From: Saprospiraceae bacterium
GTDB lineage: Bacteria; Bacteroidota; Bacteroidia; Chitinophagales; Saprospiraceae
DNA: 64,000 nt
Assembly: GCA_016714785.1 (NCBI GenBank)
Contig: JADKCC010000010.1
Coordinates: 334,100 to 398,099, forward strand
Direction of reading: 5' to 3'
Below, piece by piece: positions 47,085 through 57,157 of this stretch. The position numbers and the translations under genes were made by a program. The notes beneath the pieces were generated by a model that made no database searches, had not been told where the DNA came from, and saw nothing but the letters and a program-made list of their open reading frames with translations. How positions within the stretch are numbered: position 1 is the first letter of the stretch; each line of letters begins with the position of its first letter.

Positions 47085-47897
47085 TTACTGATTTAATGAC
47101 CAAATCAATGCTCTTGTTTTGGTAGCACGAAAGATCGTGTTGTGTTGCTCCTCCAATTTGTCGGAATACTCCCACTTAAAGTTCGGTGACTTAATGTCAT
47201 TAATGATTTGAAAAAGTTTTTTGGTATGAGGATTGATGTCTTCTGCATTGGATCCAGCAAACCAAAATCTAATTTCTTTATTAGGGAAGGCAGCCAATCG
47301 TTGGGCCGCATTTTTTATTAAATGTTGATCATTCCACCATAATGAAGGGTCAAATGCAATATAGAAGTCAAACATTTCTGGATGGTAAAGTAGCGTTTCT
47401 GTTACGAAAAGTCCAGCGAGAGATTCTCCTATGATGCCTTTTTCAGGCGTAGTCCTATATTTTTTATTGATTACACTAAATAGTTCTTTGTCTATGAAAT
47501 TCCTAAATTTTGTGGACTGACCGACTACAGGTGCTATTTCTTTATCTTTCTCAACGGATGTTGGGCCACTTAAGTCTCGACGCCTTTCAGTATTCTCTAT
47601 ACCCACTAAAATGATGGGTTTAATGCTTTTAGCTTTAATCAATGAGTCTAAACTATTGGCTACGTGTGCGAAATCTTCTTTGATACCACCATCAAGCATA
47701 TACAACACAGCCAAAGAATCATTGCTTGTGGCATAACTTGGTGGCGTCCAGATATTGATGACTCTCTTTTCACTCACCTCGGTGGAATGGATTGCTATGG
47801 TTTCATGTGTAGGTATTGGGTCATTATGTACAGGTTGATTTTTGCAACTAACAAATATTAAATTGAGTAAAGCAACAACATAAATTAATTTTTTCAT
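47085..47897 (-). CDS. Alpha/beta-hydrolase esterase, lipoprotein (IroE/esterase-D type)
   Basis: 270 residues. A lipobox LNLIFVSCKNQ is followed by an esterase fold (PF00756): VLYMLDGG strand, nucleophile elbow GIIGESLAGLFVTE with serine at about residue 150, and the late acidic and histidine region. ERRRDLSGPTSVEKD resembles siderophore esterases such as IroE. It likely cleaves esters in the periplasm or outside. Substrate not determinable. Confidence 0.82.
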   Translation of the reverse strand: MKKLIYVVALLNLIFVSCKNQPVHNDPIPTHETIAIHSTEVSEKRVINIWTPPSYATSNDSLAVLYMLDGGIKEDFAHVANSLDSLIKAKSIKPIILVGIENTERRRDLSGPTSVEKDKEIAPVVGQSTKFRNFIDKELFSVINKKYRTTPEKGIIGESLAGLFVTETLLYHPEMFDFYIAFDPSLWWNDQHLIKNAAQRLAAFPNKEIRFWFAGSNAEDINPHTKKLFQIINDIKSPNFKWEYSDKLEEQHNTIFRATKTRALIWSLNQ

Positions 47898-48145
47898 TAG
47901 ACTTGTTTAATTATTTAAGTTTGGTAAATGTATTTTATTAATGTATTGAATTTCAGATGCTTTTTCTGTATTTGTGATTTTGGTTCGGTCTATTGTTGTT
48001 TTAGCAAAAATGGTGTGTTCATAATATTTTAGTGTTTTCACTCTCTTTTAATGCATATTTTATTTTTAACCTATAGTAAAGGTTCTAAATGGAATTTGTC
48101 TTGGACTGTTGATACTCACTAAGTTTTTATAAAATTGAAACATCA

Positions 48146-48240
48146 TTTTTTGCACTGTTTGAGCTAGACTTGCTAACACGGGTTTAAATTTTTTAGGTAT
48201 TTCAGTCTCGTCGATCAGTAGTGTATGATGGTTGGGTGTC
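48146..48240 (-). pseudogene. Duplicated scrap of the neighbouring Rpn nuclease gene
   Basis: 95 bases nearly identical to 48514-48606 inside the Rpn gene. On the minus strand it reads TPNHHTLLIDETEIPKKFKP and then LASLAQTVQK, against the parent's TPNHHTLLIDETEIPEKFKP and LERLAQAVQN. It begins 9 bases beyond the true stop of the Rpn gene. It is a remnant of a paralogue or a partial tandem duplication. The rest of 47898-48145 holds nothing recognisable. Confidence 0.75.
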
Positions 48241-48249
48241 ATTATTTTG

Positions 48250-49226
48250 TTACTTCAACATTTCATTCAATTCTCCTAAAGATATCATCAGATTTTTTGA
48301 TATTTCATCCAAAGAGATTCCACTTTGAATCATGAATTGAATAGCGTTTTTATGTTTCTTGATTGCTTCTTCTTTCTTTTCATTTTGCGTTCTTCTTCTT
48401 TCATTTTGCGTTCTTCTTCCTTCATTTTGCGTTCTTCTTCTAGACTATCATAATACATGTCAAGTTCTGCTAGAAAATCATCTTCTATTTGCATGTATTT
48501 TTGTACTTCCGAGTTTTGTACTGCTTGAGCTAGACGTTCTAACACGGGTTTAAATTTTTCAGGTATTTCAGTCTCGTCGATCAATAGTGTATGATGGTTG
48601 GGTGTCATATTATTTTGATTAAAGATATTAAGAAATATTTCTAACTCGTTTCTCCTTTTGAGTTTTAACGCAGGAATATTGATAATAATTACTTGATGAT
48701 ATAAAGAATCGATAAATGGATCGTTGACTATTATTTTTTTCTTTGTAAAATTATCAGTAATATCTAAGCCAATTTTAATTACAGGGATGTTACTCAATGC
48801 ATCATTGTATGGTTCACCTAAAAAGTATATACTTATTATAGGAATTCCTGCTTTATACTTTCTGCTTGAAGTTTCTACTTCATAATAATTGTTTTTATTT
48901 AGGAATTGTTTACCAAGATATGCCCTGAATCTCAAAGGAGTAGTGAAAATTTTAGCTTTTTGGATTTCTATTATGATTAATTTTGTTGTGTTATCCTTAG
49001 TTTTGACCCTAGCACTAAAGTCCATTCGATACACGTTGAAGTTAAGCTTAAACTTACTTTCTATTTCTGGCTTAATTTCTTCAGAGGATACGATAAATTC
49101 TTGTGGCATTAAGTTTAATTCAATCACTTCCATCTCCAGCAGGGCGGACAACACAAGCTTTGCGACTTTAAAGTCATCCATCATGTATTTGAACACTACA
49201 TCATAAATTGGATTAGCTATTTGCAT
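48250..49226 (-). CDS. Rpn-family PD-(D/E)XK nuclease/transposase, frameshifted near the C-terminus
   Basis: The N-terminal NPIYDVVFKYMMDDFKVAK is the classical beginning of Rpn recombination-promoting nucleases. The nuclease core has the acidic residue in YRMDFSARVK and the ExK in KLIIIEIQKAKIF. A coiled tail carries EEERKMK repeats. The first frame stops at 48330; one base added to the A4 run (T 48377-48380 on the plus strand) continues as KKKEEAIKKHKNAIQFMIQ, then SGISLDEISKNLMISLGEL, to a stop at 48250, the normal helix-turn-helix-like ending of this family. It starts six bases after korB. Confidence 0.85.
48381..48439 (-). repeat. 21-bp coding tandem repeat in the Rpn gene
   Basis: CATTTTGCGTTCTTCTT recurs at 48381, 48402 and 48423, exactly 21 apart, encoding EEERKMK units on the minus strand. 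Copy number could change by slippage without changing frame. Confidence 0.8.
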
Positions 49227-49232
49227 AATATT

Positions 49233-50285
49233 CTACCTCAACTCATCACATATCCCCTCCAATATCTTACTCCCAGGACAAAGCTCCTTTTCGGTCAATT
49301 GGTTGAGTGGCGTATCAGTGGTATTGAGCAATTCATTGAGTTCTACACTTTCAGTATCTATGTATAGTAAGCCAGTAAGAATTTCGTGTTTTTCACGAGC
49401 ATTGTGTAAAGCGGTCATAATAGACAATTTATCTTCTGGATCCCATGCAGGCGACAGTTTGTTTAGTTTGATCATCGAGCCGTCATGCATTTCTACCATT
49501 GTGATTTTGGTGTGATCATAATCCGCAACGATCTCTTCTTTGACAGGTACAAAGTCCAAGCTAGATAATGTTTCATTGTGCTCTCTGACATAGTCATACG
49601 ACTTGGTAGAGCCTTGATTATTGTTGAAGGTTACGCAAGGAGAGACTACATTGATGAGCGAAAATCCAGAGTGGGAGAGGGCAGCTTTGATCAGTGGTAT
49701 CAACTGTTTTTTGTCACCACTGAAGCTTTGTGCTACAAAAGTGGCACCCAGTTCTATAGACAAGGCACATAAATCTATACCTTCGAAGGAGTTCATATTG
49801 CCCGATTTGGATATTGATCCGTAATCTGCGGTAGCGGAGTCTTGTCCTTTGGTCAGACCGTAACAGCCATTGTTCATCACGATATAGGTCATGTTTAAAT
49901 TCCTACGCACTACGTGTGCAAACTGTCCCATACCGATAGATGCTGTATCACCATCACCAGATACACCGAGATATATCAGAGATCTATTGGCCAGGTTTGC
50001 ACCTGTGGTTACTGAAGGCATACGACCATGTACAGAGTTAAATCCGTGTGAATTGCTGAGAAAATATGCGGGAGTTTTGGACGAACAGCCTATCCCAGAC
50101 ATTTTGGCTACACGGTGTGGTTCGATATTCATTTCAAAACAAGCATCTATAATGGCAGCACTAATGGAGTCATGACCACATCCTGCACATAAGGTCGAAA
50201 GGGATCCTTCATATTCTTTACGAGTGTATCCAAGATTATTTTTGGGAAGTCTCGGATGGGCAAATTTAGGTTTGATATATGTCAT
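49233..50285 (-). CDS. korB: 2-oxoacid:ferredoxin oxidoreductase, beta subunit
   Basis: 350 residues. TLCAGCGHDSISAAIIDA gives the conserved Cys region and the TPP diphosphate site is GVSGDGDTASIGMGQF with NNGCYGLTKGQ. It pairs with the alpha subunit (six bases upstream) to decarboxylate a 2-oxoacid to its acyl-CoA and pass electrons to ferredoxin. 2-oxoglutarate is the most likely substrate given the KorAB-type layout, but pyruvate is not excluded. Confidence 0.92.
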   Translation of the reverse strand: MTYIKPKFAHPRLPKNNLGYTRKEYEGSLSTLCAGCGHDSISAAIIDACFEMNIEPHRVAKMSGIGCSSKTPAYFLSNSHGFNSVHGRMPSVTTGANLANRSLIYLGVSGDGDTASIGMGQFAHVVRRNLNMTYIVMNNGCYGLTKGQDSATADYGSISKSGNMNSFEGIDLCALSIELGATFVAQSFSGDKKQLIPLIKAALSHSGFSLINVVSPCVTFNNNQGSTKSYDYVREHNETLSSLDFVPVKEEIVADYDHTKITMVEMHDGSMIKLNKLSPAWDPEDKLSIMTALHNAREKHEILTGLLYIDTESVELNELLNTTDTPLNQLTEKELCPGSKILEGICDELR

Positions 50286-50291
50286 GACAGA

Positions 50292-52097
50292 TTAATTGAT
50301 CGGTTGGAATAAATGTTGATGAATGTTTTTCAATATAAAATCGGCTGTGATAGGTGTACCATCATAATTCAATACTTTGACAAGCTTTTTAGGATTGATT
50401 TCTAACTCATTGATGAGTAATGACCGCATTTGAGCATCTCTATTTTGCTCGATGACAAAAACGTTATCGTATTGTTCTATAAATTGCCCTACTTCATCGC
50501 AAAATGGAAACGACTTAAGTCTCATCGCATCTATTGGTGCACCTTCATTTTTTAATATGTCGATGGCTTCTTCGGCAGCATGCATGGATGTGCCATAAAA
50601 TACAATGGCTGTATCTGAGTTTTTACCTTCCTGATAAAACTGTGGTGCAGGAATCATTTTTTTTGCTGTTTCTAATTTTCTGAGCAAGCGATCCATGATC
50701 CTTACATAAGTTGGAGAATCTTCAGAGTAAGCGGCATTTTCGTCATGTGAACTACCACGCGTAAAATAAGAGCCTTTGGTCGGATGCGTGGCTGGTATTG
50801 TTCTATATGGTATGCCGTCGCCATCTACGTCTCTGTATCTTCCCCAAGAAGGTAAGCTTTCCAGTTGGTCTGCTGTCAAAACTTTTCCTCTGTTATATTT
50901 TCGGTTGTCGTCCCATTTAAAAGGTGTGGTCATGTGATCATTCATGCCCAAATCAAGATCTGACATCATGATCACAGGTGTCTGTAGCTGTTCTGCATAA
51001 TCAAAAGCATCAGCCATCATATCAAAACACTCTGTAGGTGTAGATGGTATCAATAATACATGTTTGGTATCTCCATGCGAGGCATAAGCAGCAGAGATAA
51101 AGTCTGATTGTTGTGTTCTAGTCGGCATGCCTGTAGATGGTCCTGATCTTTGGACATCTACCAATACTACTGGTAATTCTGAGTAATAAGCCAAACCCAA
51201 AAACTCACTCATCAAAGATACTCCAGGTCCACTTGTTGCTGTAAAAGATCTAGCGCCATTCCAATTGGCTCCGATAGCCATTCCTATAGCGGCCAATTCA
51301 TCTTCTGCTTGTACGATAGAATAATTATTTTTTCCTGTTAACGGATCTTTACGTAATTTTTTGGCATAATCTTCAAAAGCACTTACCAATGAGGTAGAAG
51401 GTGTGATAGGGTACCAAGACACTACCGATGCGCCACCATATACTGCACCAAGTCCTGCTGCACTATTACCATCGATCATGATAGCATCACCGACCAAATC
51501 TCTGGCTTCTACATGGAATTCTAATGGATAAGTAAAATGATCTTTTACATAATCACTTCCCAGGTGTAAAGCCTTGACATTGGGGGCGATAAGTTTTTCT
51601 TTACCTTGGAATTGCTCAGCAAAAAGCCCTTCAATTACAGAGGTATCTATATTGAGTAATCTTGCAATGGCTCCGACATATACGATATTTTTAAACAATT
51701 GTTTTTGTCTAGGATCGGTAAATTCTCTATTGCAAATATCCATAAGTGGTACCCCGATGAAATGGATATCTTCTCTCAAAAATTCATCATGCAACGGTTT
51801 GGTGCTATCATATAGAAAGTAGCCACCTGATTTTATACTGGCTATGTCTTTCTTGAAACTTTGAGGATTGACACTTACCATTAAGTCTATCCCTTCTTTT
51901 CGACCCAAATATCCTTTTTCGCTTACGCGGACTTCATACCATGTAGGCAAACCTTGAATATTGGATGGAAATATATTTTTGGCAGAAACGGGGACACCCA
52001 TTCTGAATACTGATTTGGCAAAAAGATAATTGGCACTTGCTGATCCGGTACCGTTTACATTCGCAAATCTTACTACAAAATCATTTACTCTACTCAT
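50292..52097 (-). CDS. korA: 2-oxoacid:ferredoxin oxidoreductase, fused gamma-alpha subunit
   Basis: 601 residues from the ATG at 52097. The N-terminal 190 residues are the gamma domain (VRFANVNGTGSASANYLFA replaces the usual GxGGxG loop); the rest is the alpha domain with GNSAAGLGAVYGGASVVSWY, the PSTSL substrate loop and SGPGVSLMSEF. The ATG overlaps the TGA of the upstream flavoprotein gene by ATGA, showing translational coupling. The frame opens nine bases earlier at TTG. Confidence 0.92.
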   Translation of the reverse strand: MSRVNDFVVRFANVNGTGSASANYLFAKSVFRMGVPVSAKNIFPSNIQGLPTWYEVRVSEKGYLGRKEGIDLMVSVNPQSFKKDIASIKSGGYFLYDSTKPLHDEFLREDIHFIGVPLMDICNREFTDPRQKQLFKNIVYVGAIARLLNIDTSVIEGLFAEQFQGKEKLIAPNVKALHLGSDYVKDHFTYPLEFHVEARDLVGDAIMIDGNSAAGLGAVYGGASVVSWYPITPSTSLVSAFEDYAKKLRKDPLTGKNNYSIVQAEDELAAIGMAIGANWNGARSFTATSGPGVSLMSEFLGLAYYSELPVVLVDVQRSGPSTGMPTRTQQSDFISAAYASHGDTKHVLLIPSTPTECFDMMADAFDYAEQLQTPVIMMSDLDLGMNDHMTTPFKWDDNRKYNRGKVLTADQLESLPSWGRYRDVDGDGIPYRTIPATHPTKGSYFTRGSSHDENAAYSEDSPTYVRIMDRLLRKLETAKKMIPAPQFYQEGKNSDTAIVFYGTSMHAAEEAIDILKNEGAPIDAMRLKSFPFCDEVGQFIEQYDNVFVIEQNRDAQMRSLLINELEINPKKLVKVLNYDGTPITADFILKNIHQHLFQPIN

Positions 52098-53878
52098 GCG
52101 TAACAAAGATGACCTGCCTTGGCAGTATTATATAAATATTGTTTCATATCCCACGCTGCTGTTGGGCAACGTTCGGCACAAAGTCCACAGTGAAGACACA
52201 TATCTTCGTCCTTTACCATGACTCTTCCGGTTTTTAATGTGTCAGAGACTAACAAATCCTGCTCTAAATTTACAGCTGGAACTAAAAGTTTCATTCTAAG
52301 TGTTTGTTCATCGTCTTCATTGGTTGTAAAGGTGATACAATTAGTAGGACATATATCCATACAAGCATCACACTCTATACATTTATTTTCTGTAAAGACG
52401 GTTTGTACATCACAATTGAGACACCTTTGAGCTTCTCTGAATGCAGCTTTAAGGTCAAAACCGAGTTCCACTTCTTTTTTGCGATCTCTTAGCGTTTCCG
52501 CTTTATCCGCTTGAGGTACAATATATCTAATATCAGTAGTGACATCATTGTCATAAGCCCACTCATGAATGCCCATTTTGGACTCAAACATTTTGACATT
52601 TGGTGCTGGACGGAGATTGATATCATCACCTTGGCAGAAAGCATGGATTGAGATTGCCGCTTGATGACCTTGTGCTACGGCTGTGATGACGTTTTTCGGT
52701 CCTAGTGCTGCATCACCACCAAAAAATACATTAGGTCTGGTAGATACAAAAGTAGTTTCATCCACCACCGGCATATCCCACTGATTGAACTCGATACCTA
52801 AATCACGCTCTATCCACTCAAATCTATTTTCTTGCCCGATAGCTATGATCACATCATCCGCCGGGAAAAACACATCGGGTTCGCCTGTAGGTACTAATTT
52901 TCGGCGACCGTCTATATATTCTGCTTTTACTTTTTCGAAGTACATCCCGGTGAGTTTGCCATTTTCTATGGCGTAACTTTTCGGTACGTGATTATCGATG
53001 ATCGGAATATCTTCGTGTTGTGCGTCCTCTTTTTCCCATGGAGAAGCTTTCATCTCTGAGAATGGACTTCTTACTACGACTTTGACATCATCACCACCGA
53101 GACGACGTGAAGTACGACAACAATCCATAGCGGTATTACCACCACCGAGTACGATGACTTTTTTACCTATTTGGTGAGTATGCTCAAAGGCAACACTAGC
53201 GAGCCATTCTATACCTACATGGATATTAGCCCTGCCTTCTTCACGACCGGGCAATATTAAGTCTTTGCCACGTGGTGCACCTGTACCTACAAATACGGCA
53301 TCATAGTTTTTGTCCAATATACTTTTGAGACTAGTTACATAGGTATTGAAATGGGTATGCACATCCATATTGAGTATGAAGTCCACTTCCTGATCGAGTA
53401 CTTCAGCTGGTAATCTGAAGGATGGTATCTGACTGCGCATCATACCGCCTCCTTTATTTTGATTGTCATAGACATGCAACTCATAACCGAGGGGAGCCAA
53501 ATCTCTGGCAACTGACAATGCCGCAGGACCTGCACCAATTAAGGCTATTTTTTTACCATTCTTTACCTTAGGAATGTCTGGAAGGAGATGACTAATATCA
53601 TCTTTAAAATCAGCGGCCACGCGCTTCAATCTACAAATAGCTACAGGCTCTTCTTCCACACGTCCACGACGGCATGCTGGCTCACAAGGCCGATCACAAG
53701 TACGGCCGAGTACGCCTGGAAAAACATTGGACTCCCAATTGACCATATAAGCCTCGGTGTATTTACCTGCAGCTATGAGTCTAATGTACTGTGGCACAGG
53801 CGTATGTGCCGGACATGCATACTGGCAATCCACTACTTTATGGTAGTATTCGGGATCTTTATAATCGGTAGGTTGCAT
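52094..53878 (-). CDS. GltD-like FAD/NAD(P) oxidoreductase with 4Fe-4S ferredoxin domain
   Basis: 594 residues. An N-terminal cysteine domain (CQYACPAHTPVP, CDRPCEPACRRG) binds Fe-S as in glutamate synthase small subunits. FAD site IALIGAGPAALSVARDL, NAD(P) site VIVLGGGNTAMDCCR, and FFGGDAALGPKNVITAVAQG follow. The C-terminus adds two 4Fe-4S motifs, CIECDACMDICPTNC and CLHCGLCAERCPTAA. It heads the korAB operon and could carry electrons between ferredoxin-type clusters and NAD(P)H for the 2-oxoacid enzyme. It is not a glutamate synthase: no large subunit is present. Confidence 0.9.
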   Translation of the reverse strand: MQPTDYKDPEYYHKVVDCQYACPAHTPVPQYIRLIAAGKYTEAYMVNWESNVFPGVLGRTCDRPCEPACRRGRVEEEPVAICRLKRVAADFKDDISHLLPDIPKVKNGKKIALIGAGPAALSVARDLAPLGYELHVYDNQNKGGGMMRSQIPSFRLPAEVLDQEVDFILNMDVHTHFNTYVTSLKSILDKNYDAVFVGTGAPRGKDLILPGREEGRANIHVGIEWLASVAFEHTHQIGKKVIVLGGGNTAMDCCRTSRRLGGDDVKVVVRSPFSEMKASPWEKEDAQHEDIPIIDNHVPKSYAIENGKLTGMYFEKVKAEYIDGRRKLVPTGEPDVFFPADDVIIAIGQENRFEWIERDLGIEFNQWDMPVVDETTFVSTRPNVFFGGDAALGPKNVITAVAQGHQAAISIHAFCQGDDINLRPAPNVKMFESKMGIHEWAYDNDVTTDIRYIVPQADKAETLRDRKKEVELGFDLKAAFREAQRCLNCDVQTVFTENKCIECDACMDICPTNCITFTTNEDDEQTLRMKLLVPAVNLEQDLLVSDTLKTGRVMVKDEDMCLHCGLCAERCPTAAWDMKQYLYNTAKAGHLCYA

Positions 53879-54071
53879 ATATCGTTTTTGTTCTACTCAC
53901 TAAAAAATGTGAAATCATATTAATATTACATATAATACGGCAAATTTATTGTTTTTCATAAGATGATAAAATTTTTAGAGCAATTATTTATTCCAATCGG
54001 ACGAATATCATGTTTTAGACGTGAAAAGGATTTAACTTCTAAAATTTTAGCCTTCATATTGGATTAAATAT

Positions 54072-54079
54072 TACTTTTG
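54072..54079 (+). promoter_or_regulatory. -7 element before the barrel gene at 54094
   Basis: TACTTTTG fits TAnnTTTG and lies only 14 bases before the ATG, giving a very short leader. No strict -33 was seen. Confidence 0.45.
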
Positions 54080-54093
54080 CCCAAAGACTTTTT

Positions 54094-55395
54094 ATGAAGC
54101 ATAACACAATACTATTTTTTATTATTTTGCCCTTGGTGCTATGTTCACAAAATCAAGGTTTGGATTATAATCAATGGAAGTATCCTGTTGTGAAAATACG
54201 GGCATTTAATATAGATAATAGTTATGACGGAAATTCGGCATTGGATTTCAATTCAGAAAAAAATAATTATTTCGATGTTAATGGAAATGGTTCAATAAGT
54301 GTTGGCTATTCTATTTTTCGCAATGAAGATAAAATTCAAAATCAACGTTCAATGTCATTGAATGTAGGGTTTTCCGATGAGAGGTCAAACTATTCAATTA
54401 ATTATTCCAATAATTATAGAAAATATTTTGAGAAGGAAGATAGAAATGGACTCTACTTTGAATTACAACCTCGGGTGAGAATTGATTTTTACGATCAAAC
54501 TTCATCTAGTCAAAAATCTTTTGATTTAAATCTGAATATCAAATTAGGAAAGGGGCGCATAGAGCCCATGAGAGATGTATTTTTAGCCCAATTTATGATA
54601 GATGATTTGGTCGCAGAAAATTTATTGGATAGTGTTTATGATCAAAACCTTATTTTTGAATTGGCCAATGTAATGATTTTGGCACGAAGTAAACGAATTT
54701 TTGATAGTAGGTTCGCTAGGAAGTACCAACTGAAAACATTATGTGATTTTTTAGTGAGTAAAGGCATCGACTCGGATATAGATTTATTTAATATTGTCAA
54801 TGACCATTGGTTTGCAACCGTATATAATGATAGGTCTGTTGGATCGCGTGCGAGTATCGGCATTGTTTCAGAACTCTACCATAATTACCATATTTACAAG
54901 GATATTCCTTCTTCATCAAAAAGTGGGTATGTAAGCGTCTTATTAGATTACAATTACACTAAGCCTATTAATCAACATTGGCATAAAACCTTTTACACAG
55001 CGGCAGGTGTGGCACAAGATCCTAGTGAAAAGGTAGATCGAGGATATAATGTGCAAGGTAAATTTATAATATCCTATTTTCCAACCACCAGGACATATTT
55101 TACTGCATCAGTTTCTACAAGTTTCTTAACGCATGATTTTAAACAAGCTCGAATAGCCAGTGGTTTTGCATTGGAAACATCTATATTTATTACGAACACT
55201 ATCAGAATAAATGGAAATATTTCAGTAAATAGATTGAAAAATAACATTTATAAATCTGATAGTTTTTATAGACTATCCCAATATGATAACAATCTTTTTG
55301 AATATAATTATTTTAACAGAGATTACAATGTCGATTACGATTCGAATAATATAGATATCAATTATGGCATTTCAATGAGGTATATTTTCTTTTAG
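54094..55395 (+). CDS. Predicted outer-membrane beta-barrel protein
   Basis: 433 residues. The signal peptide ends near LVLCSQNQG. The mature chain alternates strands rich in Tyr, Asn and Ser (NYSINYSNNYRKYF, FDLNLNIKLGKG) and closes with INYGISMRYIFF, an aromatic-ended barrel strand. A central helical insert (about residues 165-250) sits between strands. No named family was recognised. Confidence 0.65.
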   Translation: MKHNTILFFIILPLVLCSQNQGLDYNQWKYPVVKIRAFNIDNSYDGNSALDFNSEKNNYFDVNGNGSISVGYSIFRNEDKIQNQRSMSLNVGFSDERSNYSINYSNNYRKYFEKEDRNGLYFELQPRVRIDFYDQTSSSQKSFDLNLNIKLGKGRIEPMRDVFLAQFMIDDLVAENLLDSVYDQNLIFELANVMILARSKRIFDSRFARKYQLKTLCDFLVSKGIDSDIDLFNIVNDHWFATVYNDRSVGSRASIGIVSELYHNYHIYKDIPSSSKSGYVSVLLDYNYTKPINQHWHKTFYTAAGVAQDPSEKVDRGYNVQGKFIISYFPTTRTYFTASVSTSFLTHDFKQARIASGFALETSIFITNTIRINGNISVNRLKNNIYKSDSFYRLSQYDNNLFEYNYFNRDYNVDYDSNNIDINYGISMRYIFF

Positions 55396-55485
55396 ATGCC
55401 AAATATTACCCAATTACTACTATTTGTTTAATCCATCTGCTGGAGCAAGTTTGCAACTTATACCTATTAGCATAAATTTTGATTT

Positions 55486-56865
55486 TTATTTTACTACAAT
55501 TAACCTATTAAATTGACTTGAATGGTGACTAGATTCCGTTTCAATAATAAAATACCCTGCATTGACGGCGTCCAAATCAAGGGTAACTATTGATGCGTTG
55601 ATTCCTGTTTTGGTGTATATAGTTTGACCAAAAATATCCTTTATTTTAATACCACTAATGATTTGATTGGCGGATATGTTTAAGATGTTGTTTGTAGGAT
55701 TGGGATAAATCTTGGTAGTTAAAGATATGTTCGCTACATTGCTTGGGTTGATTTGTTGATAGATATTAAATCCATTATCATCCAATATTTGTACAATATC
55801 GTCATCTCCATCTTTATCCAAATCTGTAAAAAACAATTGTTTAGTAATAAATTCTGGTGTATTCAAATCAGTTTTTTCCCAATTTATTTTTCCATTGTCA
55901 ATTTGAATATCATATAAAACCAACGTACTTTTTTGATCGGCGCCTGCTAATATTTTTAATCTATTATTTTCATCTATTTTCATTGCAAAACTTGAATAAG
56001 TGTTCAAGCCGCTAAGATTAAAACTATCTATAGCATATAAGGAATCTATGAGTCCTGTGTTTCTTAATAATGACAAATTTTTATTTTCTCCTTCAGTTAT
56101 TGCTATAATATCCTTTTTAGAATTACTATCTATATCGGTAATAATAAAGTCTTTTATTTCACCCTTTAGTAAAGTGTTTTGAACACTAAATGTATTGTTC
56201 AAATTCAAAATATAAAAAAGTCCTGGTTCATTTGGTTTCCCTTTTCTACCAAAAACTAAATCATTTTTTGTATCATTATCCAAATCCGCCACCTTGATTT
56301 TGTAAAAATCTGAATAAGTGCTATTGGGTATTTCGTAATCAAAAAAAGTGCTGTCTGGTTTTTGATATAAAATTTTGGTTTTCCCGTAAGATGTTACCAC
56401 ATCATACAAAGTATCGTTATTGATGTAGTCAAAATCAAACACAGGGACAGCACTATACTGAACACCTTGGAAATAAAAATCCTTTGAAACCTTGATAAAT
56501 TCAGGTTTTACTAAAGTACTTTTATTTTCGATCTGAATGATTCTGCCAGTAATGCCTACTAAAATGTCTAAATCACTGTCATGGTCCATATCCCACAACT
56601 CAAATGTTTTGATAGGGCTTTGGTCTTTGTGAAGGAGTATTTTTTCAAATTCATATTTACCATTTGCTTTATTTATAAATGCTAATATCTCTCTTTTGTC
56701 GGCATACAAAATATCATCATATCCATCTTGATTGATGTCGGCCACATAACTACCTGTATAACCTTCTGTGGTAATGTTATAATCTGAAATTAGCTCAAAT
56801 TTCTGTGCACTAATACGTAATGTACTAAGGTTGAATAGTATAAATAAGAATAAAATGCGATTCAT
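55486..56865 (-). CDS. Secreted FG-GAP/VCBS-repeat protein with T9SS sorting domain
   Basis: 459 residues. The signal peptide ends at RISAQ. Several beta-propeller units with the calcium pattern D-N-DG-DD follow, such as VADINQDGYDDILYADK, VADLDNDTKNDLVFGRKG and FTDLDKDGDDDIVQILDD. The C-terminus (KIYPNPTNNILNISANQ to FNRLIVVK) is a type A sorting domain. Such propellers act in adhesion or ligand binding at the surface. Ligand unknown. Confidence 0.85.
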   Translation of the reverse strand: MNRILFLFILFNLSTLRISAQKFELISDYNITTEGYTGSYVADINQDGYDDILYADKREILAFINKANGKYEFEKILLHKDQSPIKTFELWDMDHDSDLDILVGITGRIIQIENKSTLVKPEFIKVSKDFYFQGVQYSAVPVFDFDYINNDTLYDVVTSYGKTKILYQKPDSTFFDYEIPNSTYSDFYKIKVADLDNDTKNDLVFGRKGKPNEPGLFYILNLNNTFSVQNTLLKGEIKDFIITDIDSNSKKDIIAITEGENKNLSLLRNTGLIDSLYAIDSFNLSGLNTYSSFAMKIDENNRLKILAGADQKSTLVLYDIQIDNGKINWEKTDLNTPEFITKQLFFTDLDKDGDDDIVQILDDNGFNIYQQINPSNVANISLTTKIYPNPTNNILNISANQIISGIKIKDIFGQTIYTKTGINASIVTLDLDAVNAGYFIIETESSHHSSQFNRLIVVK

Positions 56866-57157
56866 ATATTGGCTTTTAGGGTATTTTTCGATTTAAAGTT
56901 TCAAAGTTATTGATATTTTTAAAATATTGCATTAAAATCAAATGTTTTTTGTCGAAGCATAGATTAGGTGGTTCAATTTATATTAGCATTTTAAAATATT
57001 TTTAATAAATTATCCAGCTAATTCAAAATTTTATTTACTTTTATGTAATAATTTAAGTAATGACAAACTTATTATATCATAGGATTGCAATTACTCAGAT
57101 TTATCTATCATCCACATCAAATATCACATCATTGTAGTACTTTCAAACTAAAAATTA

